A stretch of DNA of 48,007 bases, from the NCBI GenBank assembly GCA_034521445.1, contig JAXHMM010000002.1, positions 1-48,007 of the forward strand, in the 5' to 3' direction. Positions 27,292 through 36,720 of the stretch are shown here, one piece after another. The first letter of the stretch is position 1, and the number at the start of each line of letters is the position of its first letter. Made by a program: the position numbers and the translations under genes. Source of the stretch: Balneolaceae bacterium (GTDB lineage Bacteria > Bacteroidota > Rhodothermia > Balneolales > Balneolaceae). Below the pieces are notes generated by a model. That model was not told where the DNA came from, made no database searches, and worked only from the letters and a program-made list of their open reading frames with translations.

Positions 27292-27831
27292 TCAGCCCTC
27301 CTCGAACACCACCCGCATCCCTTCCCGGATATCGTGCGACACGCAAAAGCCCCCGTTCACCTCCACCACATAGCGCGCGGGATCCCCGCTGGGAAAGCTA
27401 TCCTGGGAATAGGGGGTGGTGCTGCGGTGGATGCGTACGATTTCCCCGCTCTCGTTGACAAAGATGATATCGAGGGACAGGGGCGTGTTGGCCATCCAGA
27501 AGCTCAAGGGCTCCTGCTGCGGGAAGACGAAGTACATGCCGCGGTCCTCCGGCAGATCGGATACGTTCATCAGGCCTTCGTTGCGCTCCTGCTCCTCGTC
27601 GGCCACGGCCACGCGCACCGAGGCCAGGGTGTCAGCCTCCCCGGCGGGGCCGTCCAGGAAGTGGACCTCCCCGGTGTATTCCAGGGAGGCGCTGCGGTCA
27701 GAACCGGCGGACTGCTCCGTGTCAGTACTCCTCGTACTGCTCGAAGTCGATTTCGTCCGGCGATCCGAACATGCGCTGATTCCAATTGCCAGGACCGCCG
27801 TTATCAGCGCTGATTTCCAAAGTGCGTTCAT
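27292..27831 (-). CDS. DUF192-family lipoprotein
   Basis: 179 residues. The signal peptide ends in lipobox AIGISAC (Cys 21), followed by a Ser/Thr-rich linker to about residue 50. The remainder is a DUF192 domain: RVAVADEEQERNEGLMNVSDLPEDRGMYFVF, then SFWMANTPLSLDIIFVNESGEIVRIH, then RYVVEVNGGFCVSHDIREGMRV. The pattern GLM...GMxFxF...FWMxNTxxxLDIxFxxxxGxI is diagnostic. The molecular function of DUF192 is not established. The signal-peptide end overlaps the C-terminal coding region of the upstream BNR gene by 110 bases in another frame. Confidence 0.88.
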   Translation of the reverse strand: MNALWKSALITAVLAIGISACSDRRTKSTSSSTRSTDTEQSAGSDRSASLEYTGEVHFLDGPAGEADTLASVRVAVADEEQERNEGLMNVSDLPEDRGMYFVFPQQEPLSFWMANTPLSLDIIFVNESGEIVRIHRSTTPYSQDSFPSGDPARYVVEVNGGFCVSHDIREGMRVVFEEG

Positions 27832-30603
27832 GCGTAGCTCCGTTGATTTCGAAGGTGAGGGTGTAGGTGCCGGGTCCGATGTAGGAATCTTCTCCGGTCA
27901 TCAGGTCCCAGCTGTAGCGGTTGAAGCCGTAGTTGGCGGTGTCGTTGATTTCGGCCACCGCGCTGCCTGTGCTGTCGGCTACGGTGATGGTAACCTGGTC
28001 GCCTTCGGCGCCCTCGTTGCCCACCCAGTACATCCATTCGGTGGAGGGCATCTCAGGAGGCTCATAGCCGACGTCCTGCTCGCCCCAGTCGCCGTCGTGC
28101 TCCACCGATTCGGGCTCGAAGACAAAGATCTCATCCTCGAGATGTTCGCTTACGGTATGAATGGGCTCCACGTCGGATACGTAGATGCTGCGTCCGTGGG
28201 TACCGACCACAAGGTCCAGGTCACGAGGGTGGACCAGCATGTCGTAGGAGGCTGCGTTGGGTATGCCGTTGAGCAGGTGCCACCGCTGTCCGTCGTCAAA
28301 GCTCACGAAGGTGCCGTGATCCTGTCCCGCGTAGAGAATGTCGGGCTTCTCAGGGTCCTGCACGATAACGTTTACCACATCCTCGGGCAGGTTGCCGGAG
28401 ATGTCGGTCCAGCTCTGCCCGTAGTCTTCGGTCTTGTAAAGGTAGGTGACGAACTCGTCGTAGCGGTAGCCGTTGAGGGAGACGTAGGCGGTGCCGGCAT
28501 CGTGTTCGGAGGCGTGCACCTGGCTGACCCAGCGTCGCTGGGGCAGCTCGTCCGATACCCGCTGCCAGCTTTCCCCGCCGTCGCGCGTCACATGCACCAT
28601 GCCGTCGTCGCTGCCGGCCCAGATCACCTCGAAATTGACCGGTGATTCGGAGATGGTGGTCAGGGTGGAGTAGGGCACGTTGCCGCTGGGCAGGTTGTGA
28701 GTAAGATCGGGACTGATGGTCTCCCAGTTGTTGCCCCGGTCGAAGGGATCAGGTTCACCTTCTGCGAGCCGAAGTAGATGATGTCAGGGTTGTGGTTGGA
28801 CATCTCGATGGGAGTGTTCCAGTTGTAGCGGTAGCGGTCCTCGCCCAGTTCGTGGGAGGGGGTGATGCTGGCCGTCTGGCCGTCCTCCCCCTGCTCGAGG
28901 CGGTAGTAGTTGCCGAACTGGAAGCCGGTATAGATGCGGTCGGAGTTGCGGGGATCCACCGCCACGTGCATGCCGTCGCCTCCAAACAGGCTCTCCCAGT
29001 AGTCCTGGTCATCCGGCGATCCCTGGGAGGAGCCGTAGTAGACGCCGTTGTCCTGGAGTCCCCCGTAAATGTTGTAGGGCTCCTCCATGTCCACCTCCAC
29101 CGAATAGAACTGTCCCACGGAGGAGGTGTTGTGGTGGATAAAGTTGATGCCGCCGTCGTGACTCTCGTAGAGTCCGCCGTCGTTGCCCAGGAACAGGTGC
29201 TCCGAATCGTTCGGATTGATCCACATGGCGTGATGGTCCACGTGCACCGGCTGATTCTCGGCAATCTCGAACCAGGTCTGTCCCCCGTCGGTCGATTTGA
29301 GAATGGGAACGCCCAGGATGTAGACCACGTCGGGATCGGAGGGGGAGACGCGGATCTCGCCGAAGTAGTAGCCGTAGGTGTTGATGATCCCGGGCAGATC
29401 GTAGTTCTGCGTCTTGCTCCACGACATGCCTCCGTCAGTGGACTTGTAGACTTCCGCGCCCGTGATTTCGGTGTCGAAAAGGGCCTCGTTGGCGTCGCCC
29501 AGGTAGTCGGAGAGGGCGCGGGGCTCATACTCGCCGTTGCGTACATCTCCCTTTACCGTCTCTGCGGTGTGCTTCTGGGGGAAGCCGTTGCGCCGAAGGT
29601 ATCCATTGAGCTTTTCGTTGTCCAACGCCAGGAACTCCTCCTCGCTCATCTCCACAAAATCTTCCTGGTAGAGCTGATCATCGTTGCGGTCCTCCCTGGT
29701 GCGCGACTCCTTCTGGTTGTCCAGGAAGGCGTAGAGTATGTCGGGGTTGGATTGGCTCACGTCCAGCCCTATGCGTCCCACGTCGGCGTGGCTGGGAAAG
29801 CCCTCCATGGCGCGCTGCCAGCTCTCGCCCCCGTCGGTGGATTTCCAGATGGCGGAACCTTCGCCGCCTTCCTGGAAGTTCCAGGCCTGGCGAAAACGCT
29901 GCCAGGTAGAGGCCCAGAGGATGTCGGGATTCCCGGGGTGGCGAACCAGGTCGATGACCCCTGTGCTGTCGGCCGGCGTCAAGGTACGGTTCCAGGTCTC
30001 ACCCCCGTCCGTGGTCTTGTAGACGCCGCGCACGTCGTTTATGGAGTAGAGGGGACCCTGGCTGGCCACCCAGGCGATGTCGGGATTATCAGGGTGCGTG
30101 ATGATACGCCCGATGTGCTGTGAGCCGCGTAGGCCGGCGAACTCCCAGCTCTCTCCGCCGTCGCTGCTTTTGTAGACGCCCGTGCCGGCGTAGCTTGAGC
30201 GGCTGCTGTTGTTTTCGCCGGTACCTGCCCAGAGTATCTGCCCGTCGGCTTCCGAGATGGCGATATCGCCCATGGTGAGCGTGCCCTGGTGGTCAAAGAT
30301 CGGGCTCATGGTATTGCCGCTGTTAGTCGATTCAAAGATCCCGCCCGAGGCGTAGGCCACGAAGAAGTGGCGCGGATTGTCCTCGTAGACGGCAATGTCG
30401 GTGACCCTGGCGCTCATGACCACCGGTCCCACGTTGCGTACGGGATATTCGCGGAAGATGGAATTGGCCCGCATGTCGTGGCGGTGTTCGATGGACTGGG
30501 CGCGTTCCTGGGACGTGGTGGCACGCACCTGTACGTCCTGGGCGGCGCCATAGCCAAGCGGCAGGAAGAGCATCGAAAGAAGGAGAGAGGTAAAAATGCG
30601 CAT
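27722..30603 (-). CDS. secreted BNR/sortilin-like beta-propeller protein, frameshifted once
   Basis: About 960 residues after restoring one base. The start at 30603 gives signal peptide MRIFTSLLLSMLFLPLGYGAAQ. The body is a long series of BNR/Asp-box blades of the form S-x-D-G-G-x-x-W (KSSDGGESWEFAG, KTTDGGETWNRT, KSTDGGESWQRA, KSTDGGMSWSKT, KSTDGGQTWFEI, HVTRDGGESWQRV), as in VPS10/sortilin-type and glycosyl-hydrolase-related exported proteins. At about 28743-28750 the frame breaks after SQKVNL and the next frame continues PFDRGNNWETISPDL. The C-terminal domain (GTYTLTFEINGATHERTLEI) is an Ig-like fold. No catalytic residues can be assigned; adhesion or protein binding is possible. Confidence 0.83.
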
Positions 30604-30803
30604 GGGATCTGCGTTGATTGCGATTTCAAGCGTCGACACTGCTAAAATATAAATCTGGGCGAAGGATCATAAGGATTTATCAATATTTCAAGAACCATTC
30701 GGCAGGGAGCCGGAATGCTTGATGGCAGGGGGGGCTGCACGGAATGTCCGGGGGCAATCCAGAGTTGTATTTTAGCCGTATTAAGGCTAACTTCAACTGC
30801 TGT

Positions 30804-30836
30804 AAAGTGAGCGCCGAGAGGTTCTCACTTTTTTTT
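30804..30836 (+). terminator. intrinsic terminator-like hairpin in the rimP leader
   Basis: AAAGTGAG (30804-30811) pairs with CTCACTTT (30824-30831) around a 12-base loop, and the stem runs into eight T residues (30829-30836). It lies 22 bases before the GTG start of rimP, with no gene ending close upstream on the plus strand, so it probably acts inside the leader of the rimP-nusA-infB message. Confidence 0.75.
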
Positions 30837-30857
30837 GTACCTGTAACCGGGAAATAC

Positions 30858-31319
30858 GTGTCCAATAAAACCGTACAAACAATTTCGGAGCTTGCCGAGA
30901 CGGTCCTGGCCGACTCGGAATTCTTCCTCGTAGATGTGGAGCTCAAGGGGGGCAACACCCCTGTGGTCTGGGTCTACGTGGACGCCGAGGAGAAAGGCGT
31001 GAATATGGATGAGTGCGCCAGGCTGAGCAATGAGCTCGGTTTTTTGCTGGACGCCCACGATATTTTCAAGGCTGGTTACCGGCTCAACGTCTCCTCGCCG
31101 GGACTCAGCCGACCGCTGTCCGACCGACGGCAGTACCCCAAAAACAAGGGGCGAAAGTCACGCGTCAAGTTCCGTTCCGAGGAGGGCTCCTACGAGACGG
31201 TGGAGGGCATACTCAGCGAAATTTCCGACGACGCTATAAGCCTGGAAAAAGAGGAGGGAAACCGCTTGAAAATACCTTTCGAGCAGGTCGTCGAGACGAA
31301 AATAATTCCATCGATTTAG
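30858..31319 (+). CDS. rimP: ribosome maturation factor RimP
   Basis: 153 residues from a GTG start at 30858; no ATG is available in a suitable place, and the frame upstream runs through the leader hairpin. RimP helps assemble the 30S subunit. The N-terminal domain shows LVDVELKGGNTPVVWVYVD and the family motif VNMDECARLSNELGFLLD. The linker YRLNVSSPGLSRPLSDRRQY is the highly conserved SPGLxRPL signature. The C-terminal SH3-like barrel ends the protein (VEGILSEISDDAISLE). It heads the rimP-nusA-infB cluster conserved across bacteria, with nusA 27 bases downstream. Confidence 0.94.
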   Translation: MSNKTVQTISELAETVLADSEFFLVDVELKGGNTPVVWVYVDAEEKGVNMDECARLSNELGFLLDAHDIFKAGYRLNVSSPGLSRPLSDRRQYPKNKGRKSRVKFRSEEGSYETVEGILSEISDDAISLEKEEGNRLKIPFEQVVETKIIPSI

Positions 31320-31346
31320 ATTCAAAAAATCCAGAGGACCCACGCA

Positions 31347-32603
31347 ATGTCAAACGATATTTCCAAGCAGATCATCCAGTCCTTCGCGGAGATTGCCAAG
31401 AACAAGGACATCAACAAGGACCTGCTGCTGTCGATTCTGGAGGACGTGTTTCGCACCATGATCCAGAAGAAATACGGCTCGGACGACGCTTTTGAAGTGA
31501 TTATTAACGCCGATCGCGGTGATATTCAGGTTCTGCACGTGCGAGAGGTTGTGCCCGAAGAGGAACTCACGGACAAAGTGTCCGAGATCACCGTGGAGGA
31601 AGCCCATAAGCACGACCCGGATCTGGAGCTGTACGACGAGTTCGCCCAGGAACTTTCCATCCAGGACTTCGGCCGGCGTGCCGTGATGATGGCGCGCCAG
31701 CAGCTGGCCCAGCGCATCCGTGAAATCGAGAAGGACAACATTTTCGAGGAATACTCCGACCGCGTGGGCGAGATCGTACTTGGAGACGTCTACCAGATCC
31801 GCAATCGTGAAATGCTGGTCAACCACAACGGCGTGGAGCTGGTGATGCCCAAGGGCGAACAAATTTACAAGGACCGTTACCGCAAGGGTGATACCATACG
31901 TGCCGTTGTCAAGGAAGTTAAACGCTACAACGGCAATCCCTCAGTGATCGTCTCGCGCACCTCGTCGCTCTTCCTGGAGCGCCTCTTCGAGAACGAAATA
32001 CCTGAGGTCTACGACGGTATCATCGACCTGGTACGCATCGCCCGCGAGCCGGGCGACCGGTCCAAGGTGGCGGTGATGTCGCACGACGAACGTGTAGATC
32101 CCGTCGGAGCTTGCGTGGGCATGAAAGGCATTCGTATTCACGCCATCGTACGGGAGCTGCAGAACGAAAACATCGACGTGATCAACTGGACCGACGATAA
32201 GTTCGAGTTTATCAAACGGGCCCTGCAGCCGGCCAAGGTACTGAACGTTGAACTAAGTGAGGACGGCAAGCATGCGAAGGTGCTGGTGCCGGCGGACGAG
32301 GTCTCCAAAGCTATAGGAAAGGGCGGTGTAAACATCCGACTGGCCTCTATGCTAACCGACTGTGAAATCGACGTCTACCGGGAGGTGGAGGAGGAGGACG
32401 ACATTGATCTGAAAGAATTTGAAATCGATTTCGGTGAGGAGGTTATCGAAATCCTCCACGAGATCGGCTGTGACACCGCCCGCCAGGTGCTTGAACTTGA
32501 TGAGGAAGAGATCGTCCGCCGTACCGAAGGAAGGATCAGCGAGGAGGAGGCCGAACGCATCCTCGATATCATCGCCTATGAGTTCGATGACGAGGATCGC
32601 TAG
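31347..32603 (+). CDS. nusA: transcription termination/antitermination factor NusA
   Basis: 418 residues. NusA binds RNA polymerase and nascent RNA and modulates pausing, termination and antitermination. Residues 1-125 form the polymerase-binding N-terminal domain (FAEIAKNKDINKDLLLSILED). An S1 domain follows (GEIVLGDVYQIRNREMLVNHNGVELVMPKGEQI). Two KH domains come next, with GxxG loops in GACVGMKGIRI and KAIGKGGVNIRLA. The short acidic C-terminal tail carries one HhH-like repeat (VIEILHEIGCDTARQVLELDEEEI). This is the expected FCB length. Since a terminator-like hairpin precedes rimP, NusA could feed back on its own operon (inference). Confidence 0.96.
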   Translation: MSNDISKQIIQSFAEIAKNKDINKDLLLSILEDVFRTMIQKKYGSDDAFEVIINADRGDIQVLHVREVVPEEELTDKVSEITVEEAHKHDPDLELYDEFAQELSIQDFGRRAVMMARQQLAQRIREIEKDNIFEEYSDRVGEIVLGDVYQIRNREMLVNHNGVELVMPKGEQIYKDRYRKGDTIRAVVKEVKRYNGNPSVIVSRTSSLFLERLFENEIPEVYDGIIDLVRIAREPGDRSKVAVMSHDERVDPVGACVGMKGIRIHAIVRELQNENIDVINWTDDKFEFIKRALQPAKVLNVELSEDGKHAKVLVPADEVSKAIGKGGVNIRLASMLTDCEIDVYREVEEEDDIDLKEFEIDFGEEVIEILHEIGCDTARQVLELDEEEIVRRTEGRISEEEAERILDIIAYEFDDEDR

Positions 32604-32615
32604 AAACAAACTAAA

Positions 32616-32648
32616 TTTGCCCTTATACCGCCGAACCTTATACCTTTC
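32616..32648 (+). promoter_or_regulatory. candidate internal promoter before infB
   Basis: TTTG (32616-32619), a 21-base spacer and TACCTTTC (32641-32648) fit the TTG-N17-23-TAnnTTTG pattern of FCB promoters with one mismatch. It lies in the 103-base gap between nusA and infB and may give extra infB transcription. Confidence 0.38.
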
Positions 32649-32706
32649 AAAGGATGGCCTATAGGATTAAATAGCAAGTAAACAGAGCGTTTCACGAACA
32701 CCCTTT

Positions 32707-35507
32707 ATGCCGCAGAACGACAAGCCCCAAAAGTTATTCAAGGTCGCATCCGAGTTCAATGTGTCGACACAGTCCATTGTGGATGCACTTGCCGAAGAGG
32801 GCATTGAAATCGCCAACAAGCCCAACTCGAAGATCACCTCGGATATGTACGAGGTGCTGGAGGAGGAGTACGGTTCCGACAAGGAGAAGAGCCGTGAACA
32901 TGAAAAGGCGAGAGAGCAGTACGAAAGCCGTCGTAATCAGATTCGTCAGAGCCGTAACGAAACCGTCTCCATCGATGATTTTCTGCAGCCGCAGGATGAA
33001 GAGGAGATGCCCCTCGAGCCACAGGACGGGGACGACGGCACCATTGCGGGCCTGAAACCACAAGTCGAAGAGTCGGAAAGTCCAAAAGTCGAAGAGTCGG
33101 AAAGTCAGGAAGTCGAAAAGTCGGAGGAAGTCGAGGAGTCCGAAGTCGAAGAGTCGGAAAGTCCTGAAGTCGAGGAGTCGGACGAAGTCGAAGAGTCCGA
33201 AGTCGAGGAGTCGGAAAGTCAAAAAGTCGAAGAGTCTGAAAGTCAGGAAGTCGAGGAGTCGGACGAAGTCGAAAAGTCCGAAGTCGAGGAGTCGGACGAA
33301 GTCGAAGAGTCGGAAAGTCAGGAAGTCGAGGAGTCGGAGGAAGACGAGAAAGAGGATGACGGCATCGACGAGGAGATGGTCATCCGTGGCCGAGCCGGCA
33401 AGCTCAAGGGCACCAAGGTGCTTGGCAAGGTTGAGATCGACGAGGAAAACAAGCAGATCAAGCGCCGCAAGAAGCGCAAGCGCAAGAAAGACCTTAAGGA
33501 CTCCGACAGCGACAAGTCAAGCTCCTCCAAGACCAAGAAAAGAAAAAACGCAAGAGCCGGGGCGGACCTGCCGAAGACGACGTCGAGGAGAAGCTCAAGG
33601 AGACTATGCACAAGATGCAGCAGTCCGAGACTGTGGGCTCCCGCCGGCAGAAACGCCGCCGACAGCGGCGTGAGGAGCGTGAAGAGGAGGAGCAGATGCA
33701 GGCCGAACTGGAAGAGTTCGAAGAGCAGATCCTCGAGGTTACCGAATTTATTACCGTGAGTGACTTGGCTGAGGAGCTTGGGGTGAAGGCCAATGAGGTG
33801 ATTACGACCTGTATGAACCTGGGCATGATGGTCTCGATCAACCAGCGCCTGGACGCCAGCACTATTGAGTTGGTGGCTGAGGAGTTTGGTCGCGAGGTGG
33901 AATTCGTAGATGCCGATGAGGCCATCGAGGAGATCGAACTGGAGGAGGACGATCCCGAAGATCTTCAGCCGCGCGCGCCCATTATTACGGTAATGGGACA
34001 CGTGGACCATGGGAAAACCTCCCTGCTGGACCATATCCGTAAGACCCGTGTAGCTGCCGGCGAGGCGGGAGGCATTACCCAGCATGTGGGCGCCTACGAA
34101 ATTATGACTGAAGACGGTCGCCACATTACCTTCCTGGATACCCCGGGCCACGAGGCCTTTACCGCCATGCGCTCGCGCGGCGCCCAAGCTACTGACATTG
34201 TGATCCTGGTGGTGGCTGCTGACGATGCGGTGATGCCTCAGACCATTGAGGCCATTAACCACGCCAAGGCCGCTGGCGTCTCTATTATCGTGGCCATCAA
34301 CAAAATGGACCTGGAGGGTGCCAACCCCGACAAGATCAAGAATCAACTCGCTGAACACGACGTAATCGTTGAGGAATACGGCGGCGAGAGCCAAAGCGCC
34401 GAAGTCTCCGCCAAGACCGGTGAGGGTATCGACGATCTGCTTGAGAAAGTCCTCATCGAAGCCGATCTCATGGAATTGAAAGCCAACCCCGACCGCCGCG
34501 CCGACGGCGTGGTGCTGGAAGCCCGTGTGGACAAGGGCAAGGGTGTAGTGGCTAATATCCTGGTGCAGAATGGCACTCTGCACGTGGGCGATGCCTTTGT
34601 GGCGGGCTCATGCTTCGGTCGCGTACGTGCCATGGAAAATGAACATGGCACTCGCGTTGAGGAGGCCGGCCCCTCGACTCCCGTGCAACTTATGGGTCTT
34701 GACGACATTCCCCAGGCCGGCGACAAGCTGGTGGTGGCCGCCGATGAAAAATCCGCTAAGGAAGTGGCCAACCAGCGCTCGCAGATCCGCCGCGAACAGC
34801 AGCTTCGCCGCACCAAACATCTTACGCTGGACGATCTCAGCCGACGCATGGCGCTGGGCGAGGTCTCCGAGCTCAACATCATCATCAAGGCCGACGTGGA
34901 CGGCTCCATCGAGGCTCTTTCCGGGGCATTGCAGAAACTGAGCACTGACGAGGTCGGCGTGAACATCATTCACACCGGCGCGGGCGCTATCACCGAATCG
35001 GATGTGTTGCTTGCCTCCGCTTCCGAAGCCATCATTATCGGCTTCCAGGTGCGGCCCTCGGCCAATGCGCGCCGCACCGCCGAAGAGGAGGAGATCGATG
35101 TCCGGCTCTTCAGCGTCATCTACGACGCAGTCGACGAAGTGCGCGACGCCATGGAGGGCCTGCTCTCGCCGGAAATCAGCGAGAAACTGCTCGGAAACGC
35201 CGAAGTCCGCGAGATATTCAAGGTCTCCAAGGTGGGCACCATTGCAGGCTGCTACGTGACCGAAGGCAAGATTCATCGAAACAACCCCGTCCGCGTCGTG
35301 AGAGACGGAGTCGTCATTTACGACGGGGAAATCGACTCCCTGAAGCGTTTCAAGGACGACGTCAAGGAGGTGCAGACCGGTTACGAATGCGGCATCAGCA
35401 TCGTCAACTACAACGACATCAAAGTGGGCGACGTCATCGAGAACTACACCATGGTCGAAGAGAAGCGCAGCCTGGAAGACGCCAAGAACCTGGAAGATAT
35501 CGAATAG
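32707..35507 (+). CDS. infB: translation initiation factor IF-2, one frame change at an A-rich site
   Basis: About 933 residues if the frame change is bridged. IF-2 is the GTPase that brings initiator tRNA to the 30S subunit. The start at 32707 opens an IF2N domain ([23 protein letters not shown]). An acidic repeat (33066-33345, EVEESES-type) and a Lys/Arg-rich linker follow. Near 33543-33549 the frame changes by -1, and the downstream frame gives [20 protein letters not shown] and the basic helix [14 protein letters not shown]. The second IF2N is [19 protein letters not shown]. The GTPase has G1 [11 protein letters not shown]3 DTPGHEAF and G4 NKMD, followed by domains II to IV. An internal ATG at 33606 could give a shorter functional form. 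The break is a homopolymer error or recoding. Confidence 0.93.
33066..33345 (+). repeat. degenerate tandem repeat inside infB
   Basis: Short units of GAAGTCGA(A/G)GAGTC(G/C)G are repeated about 20 times and encode Glu/Ser/Val-rich EVEESES(Q/P) peptide. The 12-mer AGTCGGAAAGTC occurs exactly five times (33071, 33095, 33152, 33209, 33308) and once with a single change near 33233. The repeat stays in frame, and no spacers of CRISPR type are present. It lies in the variable linker of IF-2. Confidence 0.85.
33543..33549 (+). other. A-AAA-AAC heptamer at the infB frame change
   Basis: In the upstream frame the codons are AGA AAA AAC, so the sequence reads A AAA AAC, a classical -1 slippery heptamer. 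Slipping back one base gives AAA AAA CGC and enters the frame of the rest of IF-2. Equally, one more A (seven instead of six) would make a continuous gene with no recoding. Confidence 0.55.
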
Positions 35508-35511
35508 CGGC

Positions 35512-35922
35512 ATGAGTGTCCGAACCGAACGCCTGGGCGCAGTTATACAGCGCGACCTGGGAGAAATTATCCAGAAAAGTTACCAGCGGAGCGGTTCCTT
35601 TATCACTGTTACGAAGGTGCGAGTCACCGACGACCTGCTCATCGCCAAGGTCTTTCTCAGTATCTTCGCGCCCGGAAAGGATGACGACGCCATCTTTAAG
35701 AATATGGAGGAGCACAACTCCGAAATACGTCATGAGTTGGCTTCCAGGATACGCCACCAGGTTCGACGCATTCCCGAGCTGCATTTCGTCAAAGACGAGA
35801 CTGCCGAGTACGTGAACCGGATGGAAAACCTTTTCTCGGAAATTCGCAAGGAGCGGCAGCAGCGAGGCAAGGAATCCGGGGGAGAGGATTCGCCCGGGAG
35901 CGCCTCCGACCAGGAGGAATAG
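35512..35922 (+). CDS. rbfA: ribosome-binding factor A
   Basis: 136 residues. RbfA is a cold-shock-linked 30S maturation factor that binds near the 5' helix of 16S rRNA. The single KH-like domain begins SVRTERLGAVIQRDLGEIIQKSYQ and contains VTKVRVTDDLLIAKVFLSIF, followed by RHELASRIRHQVRRIPELHFVKDET, the conserved RbfA C-terminal block (R-x-x-P-x-L-x-F). The last 30 residues are an acidic, Ser/Gly-rich tail (GGEDSPGSASDQEE) beyond the family core. It starts 4 bases after the infB stop and continues the rimP-nusA-infB operon. Confidence 0.95.
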   Translation: MSVRTERLGAVIQRDLGEIIQKSYQRSGSFITVTKVRVTDDLLIAKVFLSIFAPGKDDDAIFKNMEEHNSEIRHELASRIRHQVRRIPELHFVKDETAEYVNRMENLFSEIRKERQQRGKESGGEDSPGSASDQEE

Positions 35923-35932
35923 ATATTCCCGC

Positions 35933-36673
35933 ATGGCCAAAGCCATCCCCCTTTCCGAACTTCCCGTCTTCAGCGCCCGCCGCCCGCCCGATCCCAACTT
36001 TCACTTCCAGGGCGGAGCCGCCTTCCTGGTAGACAAGCCAGCGGGCTGGTCCTCTTTTGAAGTGGTCAAGTTGCTGCGCCGTTGCCTGGATATGCGCAAG
36101 ATCGGTCATGCGGGGACACTTGATCCCATGGCCACCGGTCTACTGGTGCTCTGTTGCGGCCGCGGCACCAAATCCATCCAGCAAATTCAGGTCCTGGAGA
36201 AAGTCTACGTAGGGGAGGTGACCTTTGGGGCGGCTACCGCCAGCTATGATGCGGAGACGGAGGTGACCGAAGAGGCGCCATGGCAGCACCTTACCGGGGA
36301 GCGTATTGCCGACAAGATGGAGGAAGCTTTCACCGGCGATATTATTCAGTATCCTCCCATGTACTCTGCAGTCAAGCACAAGGGACAACCCCTCTATAAG
36401 CTGGCGCGACAGGGCAAGGAGGTGGAGCGCAAGCCGCGCGTTGTAACCGTGCACGAGTTGCGACTGCTGGAATGCAGACTGCCGGTAATTAAGTTATATA
36501 TAAGGTGCGGGAAGGGAACCTACGTACGTTCCATCGCCCACGACCTGGGTCGGGCCCTCGATTCGGCGGCCCATCTCAGCAGTCTGGTGCGCGAACGCAT
36601 CGGGGAGTTCTCCAACGAAGACGCCCTCTCGGTGGCGCAGCTCCGCGACATCTTCGACGTAGAAGAAAAATAA
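35933..36673 (+). CDS. truB: tRNA pseudouridine-55 synthase
   Basis: 246 residues. TruB isomerises U55 in the T loop of tRNAs. The N-terminus shows AFLVDKPAGWSSFEVVKLLRR (motif KPxGxxS) and the catalytic block GHAGTLDPMATGLLVLCCG, with the nucleophilic Asp at 64. Later motifs are PPMYSAVKHKGQPLYKLARQG (the Y-S-A-x-K segment) and IRCGKGTYVRSIAHDLG. A C-terminal PUA domain is reduced, as in many FCB TruB proteins. It begins 10 bases after rbfA, so it is in the same transcription unit. The gap that follows holds a short GACTT-type repeat before ribF. Confidence 0.95.
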   Translation: MAKAIPLSELPVFSARRPPDPNFHFQGGAAFLVDKPAGWSSFEVVKLLRRCLDMRKIGHAGTLDPMATGLLVLCCGRGTKSIQQIQVLEKVYVGEVTFGAATASYDAETEVTEEAPWQHLTGERIADKMEEAFTGDIIQYPPMYSAVKHKGQPLYKLARQGKEVERKPRVVTVHELRLLECRLPVIKLYIRCGKGTYVRSIAHDLGRALDSAAHLSSLVRERIGEFSNEDALSVAQLRDIFDVEEK

Positions 36674-36677
36674 CGGC

Positions 36678-36717
36678 CGACTTCTAGACTTTCCGACTTT
36701 AAGACTTATCAGACTTA
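36678..36717 (+). repeat. short GACTT tandem repeat upstream of ribF
   Basis: Five GACTT units with about 8-base spacing fill the space between truB and ribF. The 12-mer GACTTTCCGACT (36687-36698) is the exact reverse complement of the 12-mer repeated in infB, which suggests a shared dispersed micro-repeat. Confidence 0.65.
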
Positions 36718-36720
36718 AAA

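Noticed and set aside
28792-30123. A 443-residue plus-strand open frame
   Set aside because: It is antisense to the BNR protein, which has many clear Asp-box motifs; the plus frame has none.
33066-33345. Possible CRISPR array
   Set aside because: Units are contiguous, short, in frame with infB and without unique spacers, and no cas genes are nearby.
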